DNA from: Linnemannia elongata
Taxonomy: Eukaryota > Mortierellomycota > Mortierellomycetes > Mortierellales > Mortierellaceae
Assembly: GCA_036320915.1 (NCBI GenBank)
Contig: JAXBDG010000017.1
Span: 930,001 to 994,000, forward strand
Length of the DNA stretch: 64,000 nt
Direction of reading: 5' to 3'
How positions within the stretch are numbered: the first letter of the stretch is position 1; each line of letters opens with the position of its first letter. Both the position numbers and the translations under genes were made by a program. The notes under the pieces were generated by a model. That model searched no databases. It saw only the letters and a program-made list of their open reading frames with translations, and was not told where the DNA came from. Below, piece after piece: positions 1 through 13,530 of this stretch.

Positions 1-1822
1 TACCTGATCTGCCTGATATAAATAGTGCATCGCGTTCCTTGCTTGGCACTTGAAAAAGGGCTGTCGTGCGTGCGGCTCAACCCTTTTGTCTTTTTTTTTC
101 CTCCACTCAATTGCTCACGCGTGTGATTGGTGATGTTCACTGTCGTATGTGATGTCATTGAATCTGGACGCGTCGATTTATCTTTCGCGTTTGTTGACAA
201 TGCACAATGAGCAATGTCGACAGTCGCCAAGAGAGTGCAAGAAAAAAGATACCAACCTTGTTCAATTCGACACCGAAATAAATCACCCGTTTGCTGCTTC
301 GCATGCGGCATACCAAGTGGGAGAAATAAAAATCCTAATAGATCCTTGCATGAGAAGATGTCATTACAGGTTCATTTCGTTCAGTTGGGATCGGACTGGA
401 TCCGAGCCTTGTATGTGGACTTTGATACATGAATCTTGTTTGCTCTCTTGATGAAATATCATAATATGTGTCTAAGGTAAGAATTGGATCATGTCCGTTC
501 ATTTGAATGAATTGGGTCGATTGGGCGTTACGCCAATGGCGGCATGCTATGCTAGGCGAACCTTGGATGGACCTGACTCTAGATGTGCGTTCGGATGGGT
601 ATCTGCAACATATTCCCGAGGGAAGGGAACCAGGAGAAAATAAGAGTCGCAGAAGACTTGTAAAAGTAAAATACTCAGAAGGGAGGATAGCATCAGAGTC
701 GTGGTCATCGTCCATAAATCATATACACACGACATCCATTGGCTCCCTAAGTCCTCCTTCCCCCTTCTTCTTCTCCTTTCTCCCTTTTCTCCCCCTTTCG
801 CTTTCTTGAATCTTTTGTCAACTCCTCTGCATCTCTGTTTCTCAACGGATCGGTGGGGTCAATGCGACAAGCGCGCTGCCAAGCACTCTCAATGGCTAAT
901 CCAAGGGCTATTTCTTTTTTCTTTATTTTTATGATTGTAATGTCCCTCAATGTTCTCTTGACTCCTCTACTCCTTCATCGCTATTGCTTACCAACCTTTT
1001 GTTCTTTCTCCTCCATAACCACATCACTATCCACATCAGATGGGGTGTTCTATCAATTCAGAGACCAAGGAGAAAATAAGAAGACTAGTTCCTTTTGCTT
1101 GTGTCTACCCCGCCTTTTCGTTCTGCTTCTTGTTTCGTGCGAGGAGGAAGAAACAATATATTTTTTTTCCCGGTTCTTGTTCCAAATGATAAAAGCGGGG
1201 ATCTCTTTTCTGTTTGTTGACTTGAATTTGGACCTGTGAAATACTTTTATGGTAGCAATGGGGGGGTTGACATGAGTGATGGGAGTCGAATGGGGAAGGA
1301 AAGACAGGGAATGCAAGAAGAGAGGGAGAAGCGAAGGTGGAGTTTGAACAAGGTGAAGAGAGAAGGTGAACTTGTTGAAGTAGTGAGAGTGTCGGGGACA
1401 GTGAGTGGTTCGTTTGAAGTTGTCTCGATTTGCCGTTCTCTGAGTGGTCACCTTTCTTCCTGACTGACTCTTTTTTTTTTGCCTTTTCGTTGCACTTTGG
1501 TGACATATTCCCCTTTTGACCTTCTTCACTTTCCTCACCTTCCTTACTTTCTTCGTCTCTCTCTCTTCTTTCTTCTTCTCGTCCTTCCAACTCTTCTCTT
1601 CTTATTCTTTCTCTTCCTTCTTCGCTTTCTTTTCCCATCAACCTCCATCGGCACCTACCTATACCTCACTCACTCATTCACTCACCTAGCTACTTCTCTC
1701 TGCTCAACCTACCTTACATTCACAAAAAGAAACAAGCAACGACCTTTCAAATATCCTTCACAGGACACAACAGCTGACCGAACAGGACACATTTCACACG
1801 CACTCTCTTTCACTTGCTCACC
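1..1822. other. Intergenic / 5' flank of DENND6 gene
   Basis: No convincing gene is seen. The stretch is mostly CT-rich or AG-rich low-complexity DNA. A TATA-like string (gatataaatag, about 15-25, + strand) lies at the very start, but no gene follows it closely. The last 350 bases are pyrimidine-rich and are likely the promoter and leader of the DENND6 gene. Confidence 0.5.
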
Positions 1823-4800
1823 ATGGCTACGAACGGGTCGTCCTTAGTCACTGCGACGACACTCAACCGCCCCTCAGAACCAGACTCAGACCTCCGTTCA
1901 AAGCACCTCTCACAGCCCTACAACATGCAGTCCATCAGCACAGAAAGCCTGCCCGCCCTCTTTGGCGCTGCATCGCTCCGTCGCTCAAACTCAAACGTCT
2001 CCAGAACAAGTAGAACCAACACCTCCTCGCCCGTTCCCTCCTCGACCAACACCAGCTACTCTACTCCTTCCTCGCCAGCTCACCCATTGGCTTCCTCCAA
2101 GACAGCGGCGTCTGCCTCCAGCACCAACGGTTCTAAGAGCAAAAACGGGGCGTCAGGGACTTCTTCCTCTTCTTCTTCTGGACAGTCTTCGTCGCTAAAG
2201 CATCAATCAGGAGTATCACAAGCAACAACAACGACGACAGGATCTCCGAGACGGCCCCCGATCAACATGATCTCTGAGCAGTTTGAGCTCGAGGGGAGCC
2301 ACGACCGCAGGCCAAGCAGTTGGGATATCATGGACATGATGGCGATTGACCAGCTCCGACAGTGGATGGTCTGTTTCTGTGTGGTCAACTTTGATCTTGA
2401 AAAAGGCCAAGGCAAGTTCCCTTGAAAGTTGCGATGTTAAAAGTGGTTCCACTTTTTTTTTAGTCCAACTGTTTCGTGCTTATTTAATATATCACACAGG
2501 ACAGGACAGGACAGGACAGACGCAGGACAATACAGGACAAGGGTCATATCATATTCACTTTCCGACCACACCCACCAAACCATTCGAACCAATGCGTGCC
2601 CATATCAAACATCCCGCATCGTTTATTGCTGTTGTATTTTTTTTTTTTTTTTTTTGCAACACAGCAAGAACAGACAGAGTGCATGCCAGTGGAAGGGTTG
2701 GACTGGAGGCACGTTCGGGGTTGCTTTTGTTTTATTATCAGGAGGATCTATCAGCAATATAAAGAAGCAGGGATAATGGCTCATCCAGGGATGATACAAG
2801 AGGCGACGCTGAGCAAAGGAGCAAAGGAGCAGGGGAACAAGGAGGAATATGATGAAGCCTTACCAGGATTAATCAAAAGATGCGACGCAGAAAACAAACA
2901 AGAGAAGACTTGACGAGAGAAAGAGGCAACATCGACAGATGAGAGAGAAGTGATAGAAGGGATGACCTTAGGGACTAGTGAACAAATAACGATTAAGGTT
3001 ATGTTCCAGCAGGATGACCAGAGGTCGGGACATGTGGACATTCGACAGGCAGTTAGGGGGAGACAGGGGGGAAGTGTTTCTGCTTTGGTCGCCAGAGAAT
3101 AAGGAGAGGGGCGTGCAGAAAGACAGGCAAGACAACAATGAACCGGTAACGGAAATGGCAACTGGAACGAACAACAGAAGTAGTCTTCAGGAAGAACACC
3201 ATCGACACACTCTCCCCTTCGACGGGGAAAGACATGGAACCTTTCGGCCATGACGAAAAGGAGACCAAAAAATATTTTCGGTTTCTGTCTGCCAGCCACA
3301 CCTTCACTTCTATTGTCAGGCCACATCTGATGCAAGCCGACAAATGGTCAACCTATATCAACATCGATTAGCCCCTCACTCCAAAAACACTCTCTCCCCC
3401 TTGACGGGATGACCTTCTTGCTTTTCTTTGGCACTGCTGACCTACACACATCTACAGAAAATGAAAAAGACAGAACGACAGACAGTCGACACGCAGGAAA
3501 AAGACAGACGGACAGAGGGACAGACAGATGCAGCTACTCCCATTTTCACTGCAGTACAACTATTAATACCACACAGAAAATCATCATCATCATAGCCGAT
3601 TCTAATACGCGCTCGCTCGTTTTTCTCTCTTCCATTTGTCATTCTATCCTATCTAGCCATAGAGTCGGTATACCCACCGTCAGAATTCACACCCGAGGAA
3701 AGCAAAAACATGTACGTCAGGATCTCATACGCATGCTGTGCACTCTTGAGTGATATCTATATCTTTCAATCGTAACCTCGTAGTTAGCCTGCCTTTCCTA
3801 ACCGCAACCACTACCTCCCAAAACTCCCTTAGTTGCTTCTCTTCTTTTCCAGACTCCAATACTTTTGATGTGGGCGACACAGTGTTCAACTTTCGCATTC
3901 GATCGACTACAGCAGGACGTGCTGCTACAGGTAAGAAAAAGACAGGACAGGGGCATGCTTATAGTTTTTATGGTTTTCCTGTCAGTCCAAGGGGCGAAAG
4001 GGCGGGCTCAATTGTATCTGCCTCTTGACATCATTTTATTTTTTTTGTATTTTGTTGTTTGGTTGAATAACCGGAAATTGCACCTCACCTTTGTCATTGC
4101 GATTGCAATAATTCTAGGCCCAACCACGGATGCAGGATTTCTGTATGGATACGTCTTTTTCAGACAGAAGCAGGACCCTTCCATCAGGAGAGGATACTTT
4201 CAAAAGTCTGTCGTCGTGTTGACTCAGCACCCGTTCATCGGTCTCTTTTCCAAGCTTGTCTCAGTCTTGGGCCCTGCCTACTTCGAGGTCGGCAAACCCA
4301 TGTTGGAGACCGCCTTTCACGATATCGCACGATGGAGAGCACCCACCACGGACAGCATGATGGAGTTACCCTTTATGGGACAACTCTTGCAGGTTCAACT
4401 CGCTAAACCACAGCAACCCCAACTTTTGGAGACATCACCGTTTGAGATTGCAACATACCAGCCTGACACCCATATTCTGTCGTCGGTCCCCATCAATGGT
4501 GGACTCTACAAACACTTTCAGGATCTTGTGCCAGACCTGTGGTTATGCTGGGAGTTAATGACCCTTGCTGAGCCCATCATGCTTATTGGTACCTCTCCTG
4601 AGGTGTGCAGCGAATCCGTCGCATCCTTGGTGGACCTCATCAATCCTGTAAGTCACGCCTCTCACTCCAGGAAACAATTATCTTAAGAAAACACCTATTG
4701 ACGTTATTTCTCTTACATCAAACAGATTCCTTACTGTGGCGACTACCGGCCATATTTCACAATTCAGGATACTGACTTTAAGTCATTCTGCAACAAACTA

Positions 4801-6543
4801 TCGCCACCCAGCAGCATTGTCTTGGGTGTCACCAACCCATTTTTTGTCAAGACGCTGGAGCATTGGCCTCATATCATCAAGATTGGCAAGCCTATGAACA
4901 GGAGACCCAATAGCCGGCTGGCCATGGATGGCACCGTTGGAAAAGTAGCCGCAGGCAGTCCTAAACTCAACAAGCCAAGTTCCCTGGACTTTGTTCAGGT
5001 AAAACCTTGCGTCCTTGTTGTGTGTCATTGATTTGGTTTGAAACAGTAGTTTCCCGTGATACTCACCCGTACTCCTATCGACATCGTATTCATAGGGTCT
5101 TGTCACTAAGAGGAAGGGCGCCATTGCAAAGGATACCAACTTGCTCTGCATGTTGGCAGAGGCCACCGCCAACCGATCCTCGCCAGGTAAAAAAAAATAG
5201 ACATTCATATAGTATTTGCCATCATATCTCACCGAATGCGCTCTAATAATCCTTGTCCTTGCATTGTGCCCTACACTAGATTACCTGCTGGATAATATTC
5301 TACGCAAGTATTTTGTTACCCTCACGGAAAAGTTTCTGGTCCCACTCAACCGCTACTTTGCCACCCTGGTGCCCAACGACATGTGAGTTCAGGAGCGTTT
5401 TTGATTCATTTAGCATTTTGGAGTATACGCTCCTATTCAACACAATGTCTAACAAACCCTACAACGTTGTCGTTTTCTTGTAGCTCCCTTTCATCAACCT
5501 TGCAGTTCCCACATATCGCCCCATTCAAGCAACAGACGTTCCTTAAGTACTTGGCAAAGAACCCTCCAGCCATCACATTCAAGACGCCAGCATTTAAATC
5601 GAGCTCGGAGGCATGTCAGAGTTTTTATAAGGACTTTTTGAAGTGCGGCAACTTTGCGACATGGCTCCGTCTGAGGACCATTGCTGCACAGAACGAGCTC
5701 CGAAGGCGTTATCTCGAGATTCTCAGTCTGGGAGATGTGGCAGGATGGGTCAAGGGCCGTAACGAGGTGGAGGTGGTAGATCTGCTAGTCCGCATGAGGG
5801 AGGAGCTCGGCAGTTCAGGAAACAAGGGCGATTTGTTTAGCTTCAAGCCCAAGCTGAGGACACGGCCAGGACTGTCACGGGAAGGATCGTACAACTCGAG
5901 CTATGGATCAGATCCAACTTTGACGGATGCTGGAGGAATGTGGACTGGTGACTTGTCTTCTGGTTTTAGCAGGAGGGGCAGTGCGAGTGGAAGTGGAAGC
6001 GAGACTGATTCACGGACGATTACTCCACCACCACACGACTCGACATTGAGTGACCTGACCAAACCTTCTCCTGCGACACCCATGCCATCGTATGGTGACT
6101 CCTCCTATCTTTCATCGGCAAGCAATGGTACCCAAACATCGACTGGACCAAAGGCGATTCCTTCTCGTCGACGGATATCTGGAAACGGCGATCTTTACTC
6201 GAATGCCTCCTCCTACAACAGTGCCAACTCGTCGAGGGCTGGCACTCCCACTCGATCGTCTTCATCGTCATCGTTGAATGGTGGAATCCCAGAGCAAGGC
6301 GGCAGTTCTAGGGGTCGCCATGGCGGCAATGGCAACACGTCCAGGGAGTCCAGCCCAGAGAGACAGCGGAAGCGATATGCGCCTGAGGCGAGTGTGATCA
6401 AGGCATCTGTGAAGCAGAAGGAGCAACTCCGGGATCAGATCCGGATATTGGTTGAGGCATTGCCTGTTGATCTGAGAGACTCGTTGATGGCGAGCGAGGC
6501 CAAGAAGAAGTCCATGGCCATGATGACCCACGAAGGGTACTAG
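1823..6543 (+). CDS. DENN domain protein 6 (DENND6/AFI1-like Rab GEF)
   Basis: Probable guanine-nucleotide exchange factor for a Rab GTPase acting in endosomal/secretory traffic (known for animal DENND6). My model has 8 exons: 1823-2411, 3657-3711, 3833-3930, 4118-4647, 4726-4998, 5096-5186, 5280-5382, 5484-6543. It sums to 932 codons plus stop with every phase matching. The start is the ATG in ccATGgct at 1823. Residues about 40-145 are Ser/Thr-rich and probably disordered. The DENN region begins near residue 150 with family motifs such as WMVCFCVVNFDLEKGQ, KNICFSSFPDSNTF (made only by splicing), LYGYVFFRQ, RGYFQKSVVVL and LWLCWELM. A Ser/Gly-rich insert (about 700-870) precedes a conserved-looking tail (IRILVEALPVDLRDSLM). 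Intron 1 (2412-3656) is 1245 bases and starts with GCAAGT rather than GT. The family call is strong; Rab specificity cannot be read from sequence. Confidence 0.9.
2412..3656 (+). other. Long GC-AG first intron of DENND6 gene
   Basis: The donor is AG|GCAAGT and the acceptor is ctag at 3653-3656. The flanking exons join in phase 1 to give the DENND6 motif continuing GQAIESVYPP. At 1245 bases it is at least three times longer than any other intron modelled here. It holds an AGGAC pentamer array near 2497-2520, a T tract near 2638-2655 and two similar 22-24 base strings (about 3206 and 3387; ACACTCTC...GACGGG). Confidence 0.8.
2497..2520. repeat. AGGAC pentanucleotide tandem repeat
   Basis: Four to five perfect AGGAC units lie in intron 1 of the DENND6 gene, with two further degenerate copies just downstream. 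Confidence 0.85.
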
Positions 6544-7194
6544 GAATCTCTTTTTTTTTTATCTTGAGATCATTTCTATCTACATGTACATACAGCCCAC
6601 CACTACCACCACTACTACCACTACCACCCGACACTACACTCAAAAACTACCTATTCCTTAATTCCTTAACCATTAAACCTATGCCATATAAACGGATCTA
6701 TTTTTTGCTGAGAACACGACCGTCGCCGTTCTTGAGAATATTGTTATGTTTGCATACTTCACTCTTGGTCAAATCGCATCCGGAGATCAGAAAAAAAAAA
6801 GAGAGACCGACGCATTTAGACGCTGTGCCCTGCATTCTGCATTCTGCATTTGGGATGTGTCAGCGACACTCTGAAGATCTTTCTTTTTTGTGGGGAGGTA
6901 AAAGGACGGATGATTTTTTTTTTCAATTGCGTGTGCGCATTGCGCGTCGTCTTTCGCTTATCTCAGTTAAACAATTGCAAAGCTACAAGTGCAAAGCGAA
7001 GCTAAAGCAAGGTTTCCTTTTTTTTCTTTTTTTTTTTACTTTTCTAGTGTCGACTATGGCCTAGCAAAAACGTTGCCTTCTGAAAGGGTGGGGGGAGGGG
7101 GAGTGGCGACAACGCCCGATCCCGATCGAGCAAGAAAGTAAAAGTCTAGGAAGATCAAGTAAGAGTGGAGAGACAAAAAACAAAATTGCAATTG

Positions 7195-7201
<7 letters not shown>

Positions 7202-7226
<25 letters not shown>
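7202..7226. repeat. (GA)n microsatellite
   Basis: About twelve perfect GA units. Confidence 0.9.
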
Positions 7227-8341
7227 TTTTGGGGAGTATCCGTGGCATAAATAGACGGAGCCCAGTGGAGGAAGATCCGAGAAGAGTGTATGTATGTCCG
7301 ACCAGGCTGGTTGTTCTTCATCTTCTCCACCTCTCCTCCACTACACCGGAGTTCCTTCCTCCTACCCTTGTCGGTCAATCAGCCAACTCGGTCAATTAGA
7401 GAAATAAGGAAGGAGGATGGGGGGAGAAAAGACGGGCAGAGAGAGAGAAAGAGAGAGGAGGGAAATTGGTGATCGAGAATAGGCTTTGGTTTTGTGGACT
7501 GTGATTGGTTGCTTGTTGGAACCGGAGAGTTTTTTATCCCTGGGTGGGGGAGAAGAAGAGTTGGGGAGTGAGAGGGAAGTGTCTTGACATGTTCTTTCTC
7601 TTGCAGTATGTTCTCGTAAAGAAGAATAACAAGGGGACTTCAACTAACTAGTGTGGAATGGAGAAGAGGATCCTGGATGTAGTTCTCATTGAAAGGAACC
7701 AAAGAAGGAGGGCTAGAACCCTGAGCATACTATGTATGTGTGCTCCGGCATAGAAGGAGCATAGCCACTATTAATGATCTGACTTGGCTGAGGGAAGGAG
7801 GGGGGGGAACCATGACAATGGTACTTGTTAGGAGGGGATAGATGAAGCGATAAATGAGAGAGAAGAGGCTGACTGGCTATATGTCAATGATTTACTATGA
7901 AGGGAAACGAGGTGAAGGTGTATGTGAAGCGAGAAGGTGTGTATGTGTGTATAGGTAGGCAGGCGATGATGAAACGAATAGATCGGTATGAACGGACGAA
8001 AAGGATAAATTCTGTCCGGAAATTGAGGGGGGGCTGCAAGGAGAGCAGCGTGGAAGAGAGGGGAACACAGGGACGAACTGACATCATGTCAGACAGTCAG
8101 GAGAAGGGAGAAGAGGCGTGTGTTCAATTGGCAATATTCATGTGGGATTCAGATCGAAGTGGTGGCAGGACAAATGGGCTTGGAGTTAGTTAACATTGAG
8201 TTCAAGGTATGTGTTTTTGGAGAGGGAGTCGGAAACGATTTTCATTTGATGATCTGTACACACCCACTCTCTCACACTTCAAATCTTCAAAGTCGTGGTA
8301 ATATTGTTCGTCCGGAGAAGACAGGACAAGTTGGGTTGTTG

Positions 8342-8349
8342 TATAAAAA
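8342..8349 (+). promoter_or_regulatory. TATA-like element upstream of acyl-CoA oxidase
   Basis: TATAAAAA lies about 350 bases before the ACOX ATG and is followed by a CT-rich leader. It is a plausible core promoter, judged by sequence resemblance only. Confidence 0.35.
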
Positions 8350-8694
8350 GAAACGGACTTTAACAAAGAGATGATCTTTTTCCTTTTTTTTTTCTTTTCC
8401 TTCTCATTCCTCTTTTCTTTCTTACATCCCTCCCTCACTCCTTCATTCCTTCTCACTCCCTTCTCTCTCTCTCTTTCTCATTCATTCATTCACCCCTTCC
8501 TTCTTTACCCCTGATCACTCTATTTACGATAAAGTGAATCTATCAATATCACTGCATATATCATATCTCACTACATCATCACCCCTGTTCCTCTTTTGAT
8601 CTGTACCACCCTTTTTTGCAAACACTAAACGCTTCCTCCCCCTGAATCAACACTCACCCTCATACCATCTACCAACAACAAACCATAACATAAT

Positions 8695-10987
8695 ATGTCT
8701 GCCCTCCGCTTCCCTGATCTTCCCCCATCCGAGCCCCAGGGTTCCGACTTGCTCGCCCAGGAGCGCTCCAAGACCACCTTCTCCGTTCACGACCTGTCCA
8801 ACTACATCTATGGCGAGGAGTACCTCGAACGCCAGGAAAAGTTCCTCAGCCTCATCGAGAACGAGCCTGCCTTCGACAAGTCTAACCGCTACTTCCTGGG
8901 CCGCACCGAGCGCTTCGCCGGTGCCCTCAAGAAGGACTATGCCCTCGTCAAGCTCGCTCAGCAGGAAAAGTGGACCCCCGAGGAGTTCCAGCAGGCTGAT
9001 ATCTTGATCGACGAGCCTGGTCCCTTCGGTCTCCACCGCGGCATGTTCATGCCTACCTTGGTCTCCCAGGGAACTGAGGAGCAGCACGAGCTCTTCCTCA
9101 AGCGTGCCCTTCGCTACGAGGTCATTGGATGCTATGCCCAGACTGAGATCGGACACGGATCTAACGTCCAGGGCATCGAGACCACCGCCACCTACATCCC
9201 CGAGACCAACGAGTTTGAGCTCCACACCCCATACCTCACTGCTTGCAAGTGGTGGATTGGAGGACTCGGTAAGGCTGCCAACCACGCCGTTGTCATGGCT
9301 CGCTTGATTTCTAACGGAAAGGACTATGGTCCTCATGCCCTCTGCGTCCCTATCCGTTCGATGGAGGATCACACTCTTTTGCCCGGCGTCATGGCTGGAG
9401 ATATCGGTCCCAAGTTCGGGTAAGTTTTTCTTTCTTGACTTTCTCGTGGTCAACGTGCGACCAGGGTGTGGGCTCCCATCTCTCTCGTACATCTCGTTCG
9501 TTCGTTTTCAACTGACGTTATTTTGGCCCGCAAGCCGACAAGATTCTATTTTACGATGTATTTATTTTCTAACGCCAATATTTTTTTTGCTTGTCAACAA
9601 CAGCTATAACACCACGGACAACGGATGCATGTGGTTCGATCACTACCGTGTCCCTCACATCTCTCTCCTCGCAAAGTACTCGAGCATTAAGCCCGGTTCC
9701 GGAGAGTACATCAAGCCCCCCAACTCCAAGCTCTCCTACGGCACTATGGTCCTCATCCGCGCTTCCCTCGTCGGATATGCCCGCATCGGACTCGCCAAGG
9801 CCGCCACCATCGCCACTCGCTACTCGGCCGTCCGTCGCCAGTTTGTTGACAAGGACCAGCCCAAGAAGATGGGCAAGCAAGTCATCGAGACCCCCGTTCT
9901 GGACTACTCCATGCAGCAGTACCGCCTCTTCCCCATCATTGCTGCTGCCTATGCCTGCCACTTCACCTCCAAGGAGATGATGCGTCTCTACTACCTCAAC
10001 ATCAAGAACATGGCCTCTGGAAACTTCTCTCTCCTCGCTGACGTCCACGCCTCGTCCTCGGGATTGAAGTCGCTCACCACTACCATGGCTGCTGCCTCGA
10101 TCGAGGAGTGCCGCCGTGCTTGCGGTGGACACGGTTTCTCATCCTTCTCGGGCCTTCCCCTCTTGCTTCAGGACTATGCTCCCAACGTTACCTGGGAGGG
10201 AGACAACTACATGATCACCCAGCAGACCGGTCGCTACTTGTTCAAGTCCTTCCGCGACTTGGTCGCCAAGCGTGCTTCGGGCAAGTTCTCCGCCAGCCAG
10301 ATCACCAACCCTACCTTGGCCTACTTGAACACCTACCTCGACAACCCCGACCTTAAGTGCCCTGCCACCACCCCCGCCCAGTTCCACAACCCCGAGATCC
10401 AGCTGGCTGCCTACGGCCATCGCGCCGCCCACATGATCGCCGAGATTGTCCATGGTCTCGATGTCGAGAAGCGCTCCTGGAACTCGATGCTCGTTGAGAT
10501 CTACAATGCCTCGGTCGCTCATTGCCAATTGATCCTCGTCCAGAACTTTATCCTCGGCATCCGTGGCGATATGCCCCAGCCCGAGGGCATCGCCGCCACA
10601 CCCCTCTCCCCCGCCGCCAAGGAGGCCTTGACCGATCTCTCGGACCTCTTTGCCCTCCACCAGATCCACAAGCAGCCCGGCGAGTTCTTGACCTCTGGTT
10701 ACATTGATGCCAAGCATGTCTCGATGATGGGCAAGGCCATCATGGAGGTCATGGACAAGAAGATCCGTCCCAACGCTGTTGGTTTCGTCGACGCTTTCGC
10801 CTTCCCCGATTACTACCTCAACTCTGCTTTGGGTCGCTTCGACGGAAAGGTCTATGAGGCTTACACCGAGATGGCTACCCGTGAGCCCATCAACCAGACT
10901 GAGGTCATTGAGGGCTATGAGCAGTACATCAAGCCCTTCACCAACCCCAAGGGCCTCAAGGGCAAGTCTCTCCAGGCCCGTCTCTAA
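8695..10987 (+). CDS. Peroxisomal acyl-CoA oxidase
   Basis: Catalyses the first, FAD-dependent step of peroxisomal beta-oxidation (acyl-CoA to trans-2-enoyl-CoA plus H2O2). There are two exons, 8695-9419 and 9604-10987, joined in phase 2 (KF-G-YNTTDNG), giving 702 residues, typical for the family. Visible landmarks are TEIGHGSNVQGIETTA, CKWWIGGLGKAANH, a Gly-rich ACGGHGFSSFSG and TWEGDN. The Glu of the last (about residue 440) matches the family's catalytic base position. The C-terminus ARL fits a PTS1 peroxisomal import signal (S/A/C-K/R/H-L). Codon use is strongly C-ending, unlike most neighbours, which suggests high expression. Substrate chain length cannot be told. The 184-base intron has a GTAAGT donor and CAG acceptor. 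Confidence 0.97.
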
Positions 10988-13146
10988 GTCCAATTCTTTT
11001 AGACAGTTTTTATTTATTTCTTTCACCTCCATTTTGTACAAAGCTTTCCTCCTCCCTTTCTTTCTTGTAGACAAAAACAAATCATAATAGACGATCATTT
11101 ATTTTTTTGATACCAAACTCCTCAGCATATTGTCTTGATTTTTTTGCACTGGTTCTTCTCGGATGTCTGTTCCCTTGGCTGTAGTAAAGCCCTTAGGAAG
11201 GCAAAACGTCATGCTTGTAGCACGTATACAAAAATTTCAAGTTCGGTCGCCGATGGAGGCCAGTCAGGTTGCTTAGTTCTTCATTCCATGTCTTCTCCTT
11301 TGTTGTGCAGGCGAAGGTTTTTGGTTGCGAGCAACTTTCACTAGTCTTTCTTGTTTGTTGTTCAATTTTCTTACTTGTGTAGATACGACATATGGATTGG
11401 TTTTCTGGATCCGATTATAGTAGAGGTCTACAGCTTTCTTGGAATGAAAGCTTTCGAATGAGATCTTGAGTTCTCCAAGTCGTCTAAGCCATTTTCCATT
11501 TTACTATGCTACTATGCAAGGGATTCTCTCTCCTCCCTCGTCGCCGAGATGGTGACTCAATATTTTCTCCACTCAAAGTGCCCTGACTCTTTAGTGGGAT
11601 AATGGACAGTATCAGCTTCTTTATCCAACAGTGAGCTAGTTTAAACATTTCTTTCCCCTTCCTTCATGGTTCTGATTATTTTTCTGGAACACAGGTCATT
11701 AGCGCACTTCTAAGGATGGACTAGAATGCTGCCTCTTTACCATCTTTACGTCATTTGGAAACAATAGCGATTTGCGATGATCGTCGTTTGTTTGTTGTCA
11801 CTGAAATTTTACTTTTCCTTCGCGCTTTAGAACTTGCTTTTTACACGTGTTTGCGTTTACTCAGCCTCAACTGACGCGTTTGATGGTGCAGCTTTTCCAT
11901 CTCAAAGCCTTTCTTACTATCATAGATAAATATCAACGCGACACGGATTTGAAATGTCATTCATCATTCATCGGATGGAATTCCCTTATACGTCTTATCA
12001 TGTCTGTTGCAACTTTGTTATCCCTTTTCTTGGTATAAGTTTCGCGCTCGACCGATGACTTATTATAAGCGCGTGGGATTTTCTTGGGGTTCCATCCCAC
12101 CCTTTTTATGAATGGTTACACAGCTCGACGATCCCAAATCCCGAAGTCAAACCCCATCCTTCTTTTCAATACTCAAACCAAATAGTACCACACGAGGATT
12201 TGCAAGCTTCCGGGCCTGATCGTCATTGGGGTTCAGTTTTCAAAAAGTAGAGGCGATAGGCTTGAATGCATATGGTCTGCAATTGTTCATCCAGGAAGAT
12301 ATATTTTGCGTGTTTGTTTGAACTTCTTGAACCGGCGGATTTAATTAAAGGGTGAGGTGTGATGATACGTTCTCGTGTTGCTGTGAAGCTGTATGTACTT
12401 CTTGCCTTATTTTTGGTACAGTGCACGATGGTTGGTGGAACATTCGTACGCGACGTCGACCAATTCTCCAATGAGCGGAATTGTCTGAGTATCTCCTCCC
12501 GAGGCTCGCTTTTGTCCAAGGGGGATAAAAACAAACTTCATACTTATCTTTTCATGCAAGCATTTTATTCTTCACAGGACTGCATTTCACTCTCAACGAG
12601 ACGCGTTGTTGTTTTTTTCTTCTATTGGAGGATATGCCACCAACTCTTGGACTCCTTGCTCGCTTTTTAGTCTCTGAAGCTCCTGGTGGATGTGTTTTCT
12701 TTCACCAATTGGTTTTTTTTATTTTGCTTCAAAATTCATATCCAAAGCGGGACTTGGATGGTGGTCTGTCAAAGCAATATGCTTCATTTATTTAGTCATA
12801 GCTATCATCATCTGCGATACCACGTCTACCGAGTCCTTTCCTCCCATGATTTCAGTTGCTCTGAGACGACCGATTTTTAACGGTGTTGTTTCTCATTGAC
12901 TTTGACTGTGACCATATTAAAATAGAAAATAAAAAAAACAATACAAATAAGCGGACAAGCGCGATTTGATTCAAACGTCAAGGCGGTAAAGCACCCTGGA
13001 TCTCAATTCTTGTTCTGACCAAGACTATGGCGCAGAAATAAGGAAACTTGGGACATTTGGTGGGGATTTATATTATAGTAATGACGATGCCGGGATGGAA
13101 GGGGAAATCTGGACATTAGTGGGCTTGTCATCCTTTTTTACGTTTC

Positions 13147-13149
<3 letters not shown>

Positions 13150-13180
<31 letters not shown>
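13150..13180. repeat. Poly-T tract (T31)
   Basis: 31 uninterrupted T residues in intergenic DNA. Confidence 0.9.
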
Positions 13181-13530
13181 CGTTACCTCAGTGTTTACTT
13201 TTTTCGTTTATAAATGGATATACAAATCACTTTGCGATCGCATATTTGTTTTTGTCCGAAAGCTTCATCTCTTGAGTTTTTTTTTTTTACTGTGAAAATG
13301 AGATAAAAAGGTCGAGGAGAATATTCTTATGGGAAAAAGCGAAGCAAGGCAACTTTCTGAAAAGAGAGGGTGAGCGAGTGAAAGTAAGAGACAGTGAGGC
13401 GAGAAAAAAAATGGCCATGGGAGTCGAACCGAGTCAAAAAATGAATCCCGTGGCGGGAGTAATGCAGGGGGAGCGAGGGGGTTTGGAGGTGCGGCTGACC
13501 TTTTAGTTTCCATCACCTTTTTTATATTTG

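Larger units (their letters stand above)
6544..8694. other. Intergenic, low complexity; ACOX upstream region
   Basis: No gene is supported. It contains an ACC/TACC-rich run (about 6598-6632), a perfect (GA)n tract (about 7202-7226), AG-rich stretches and a CT-rich block before the ACOX start (about 8380-8500). Open frames here are short and compositionally biased. Confidence 0.5.

Noticed and set aside
2781..3335. 184-codon minus-strand frame inside DENND6 intron 1
   Set aside because: No ATG at its start, no family resemblance and low-complexity composition; it is probably a chance frame.
12359..12670. Short + frame with a signal-peptide-like start
   Set aside because: No homologous feel beyond the hydrophobic start, no splice or promoter support, in AT-rich DNA.
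13415..13445. tRNA-like B box (GGTTCGACTCC on the minus strand) followed by a T run
   Set aside because: The T stem pairs poorly, no matching acceptor stem or A box lies at the right distance, and no anticodon arm can be drawn.
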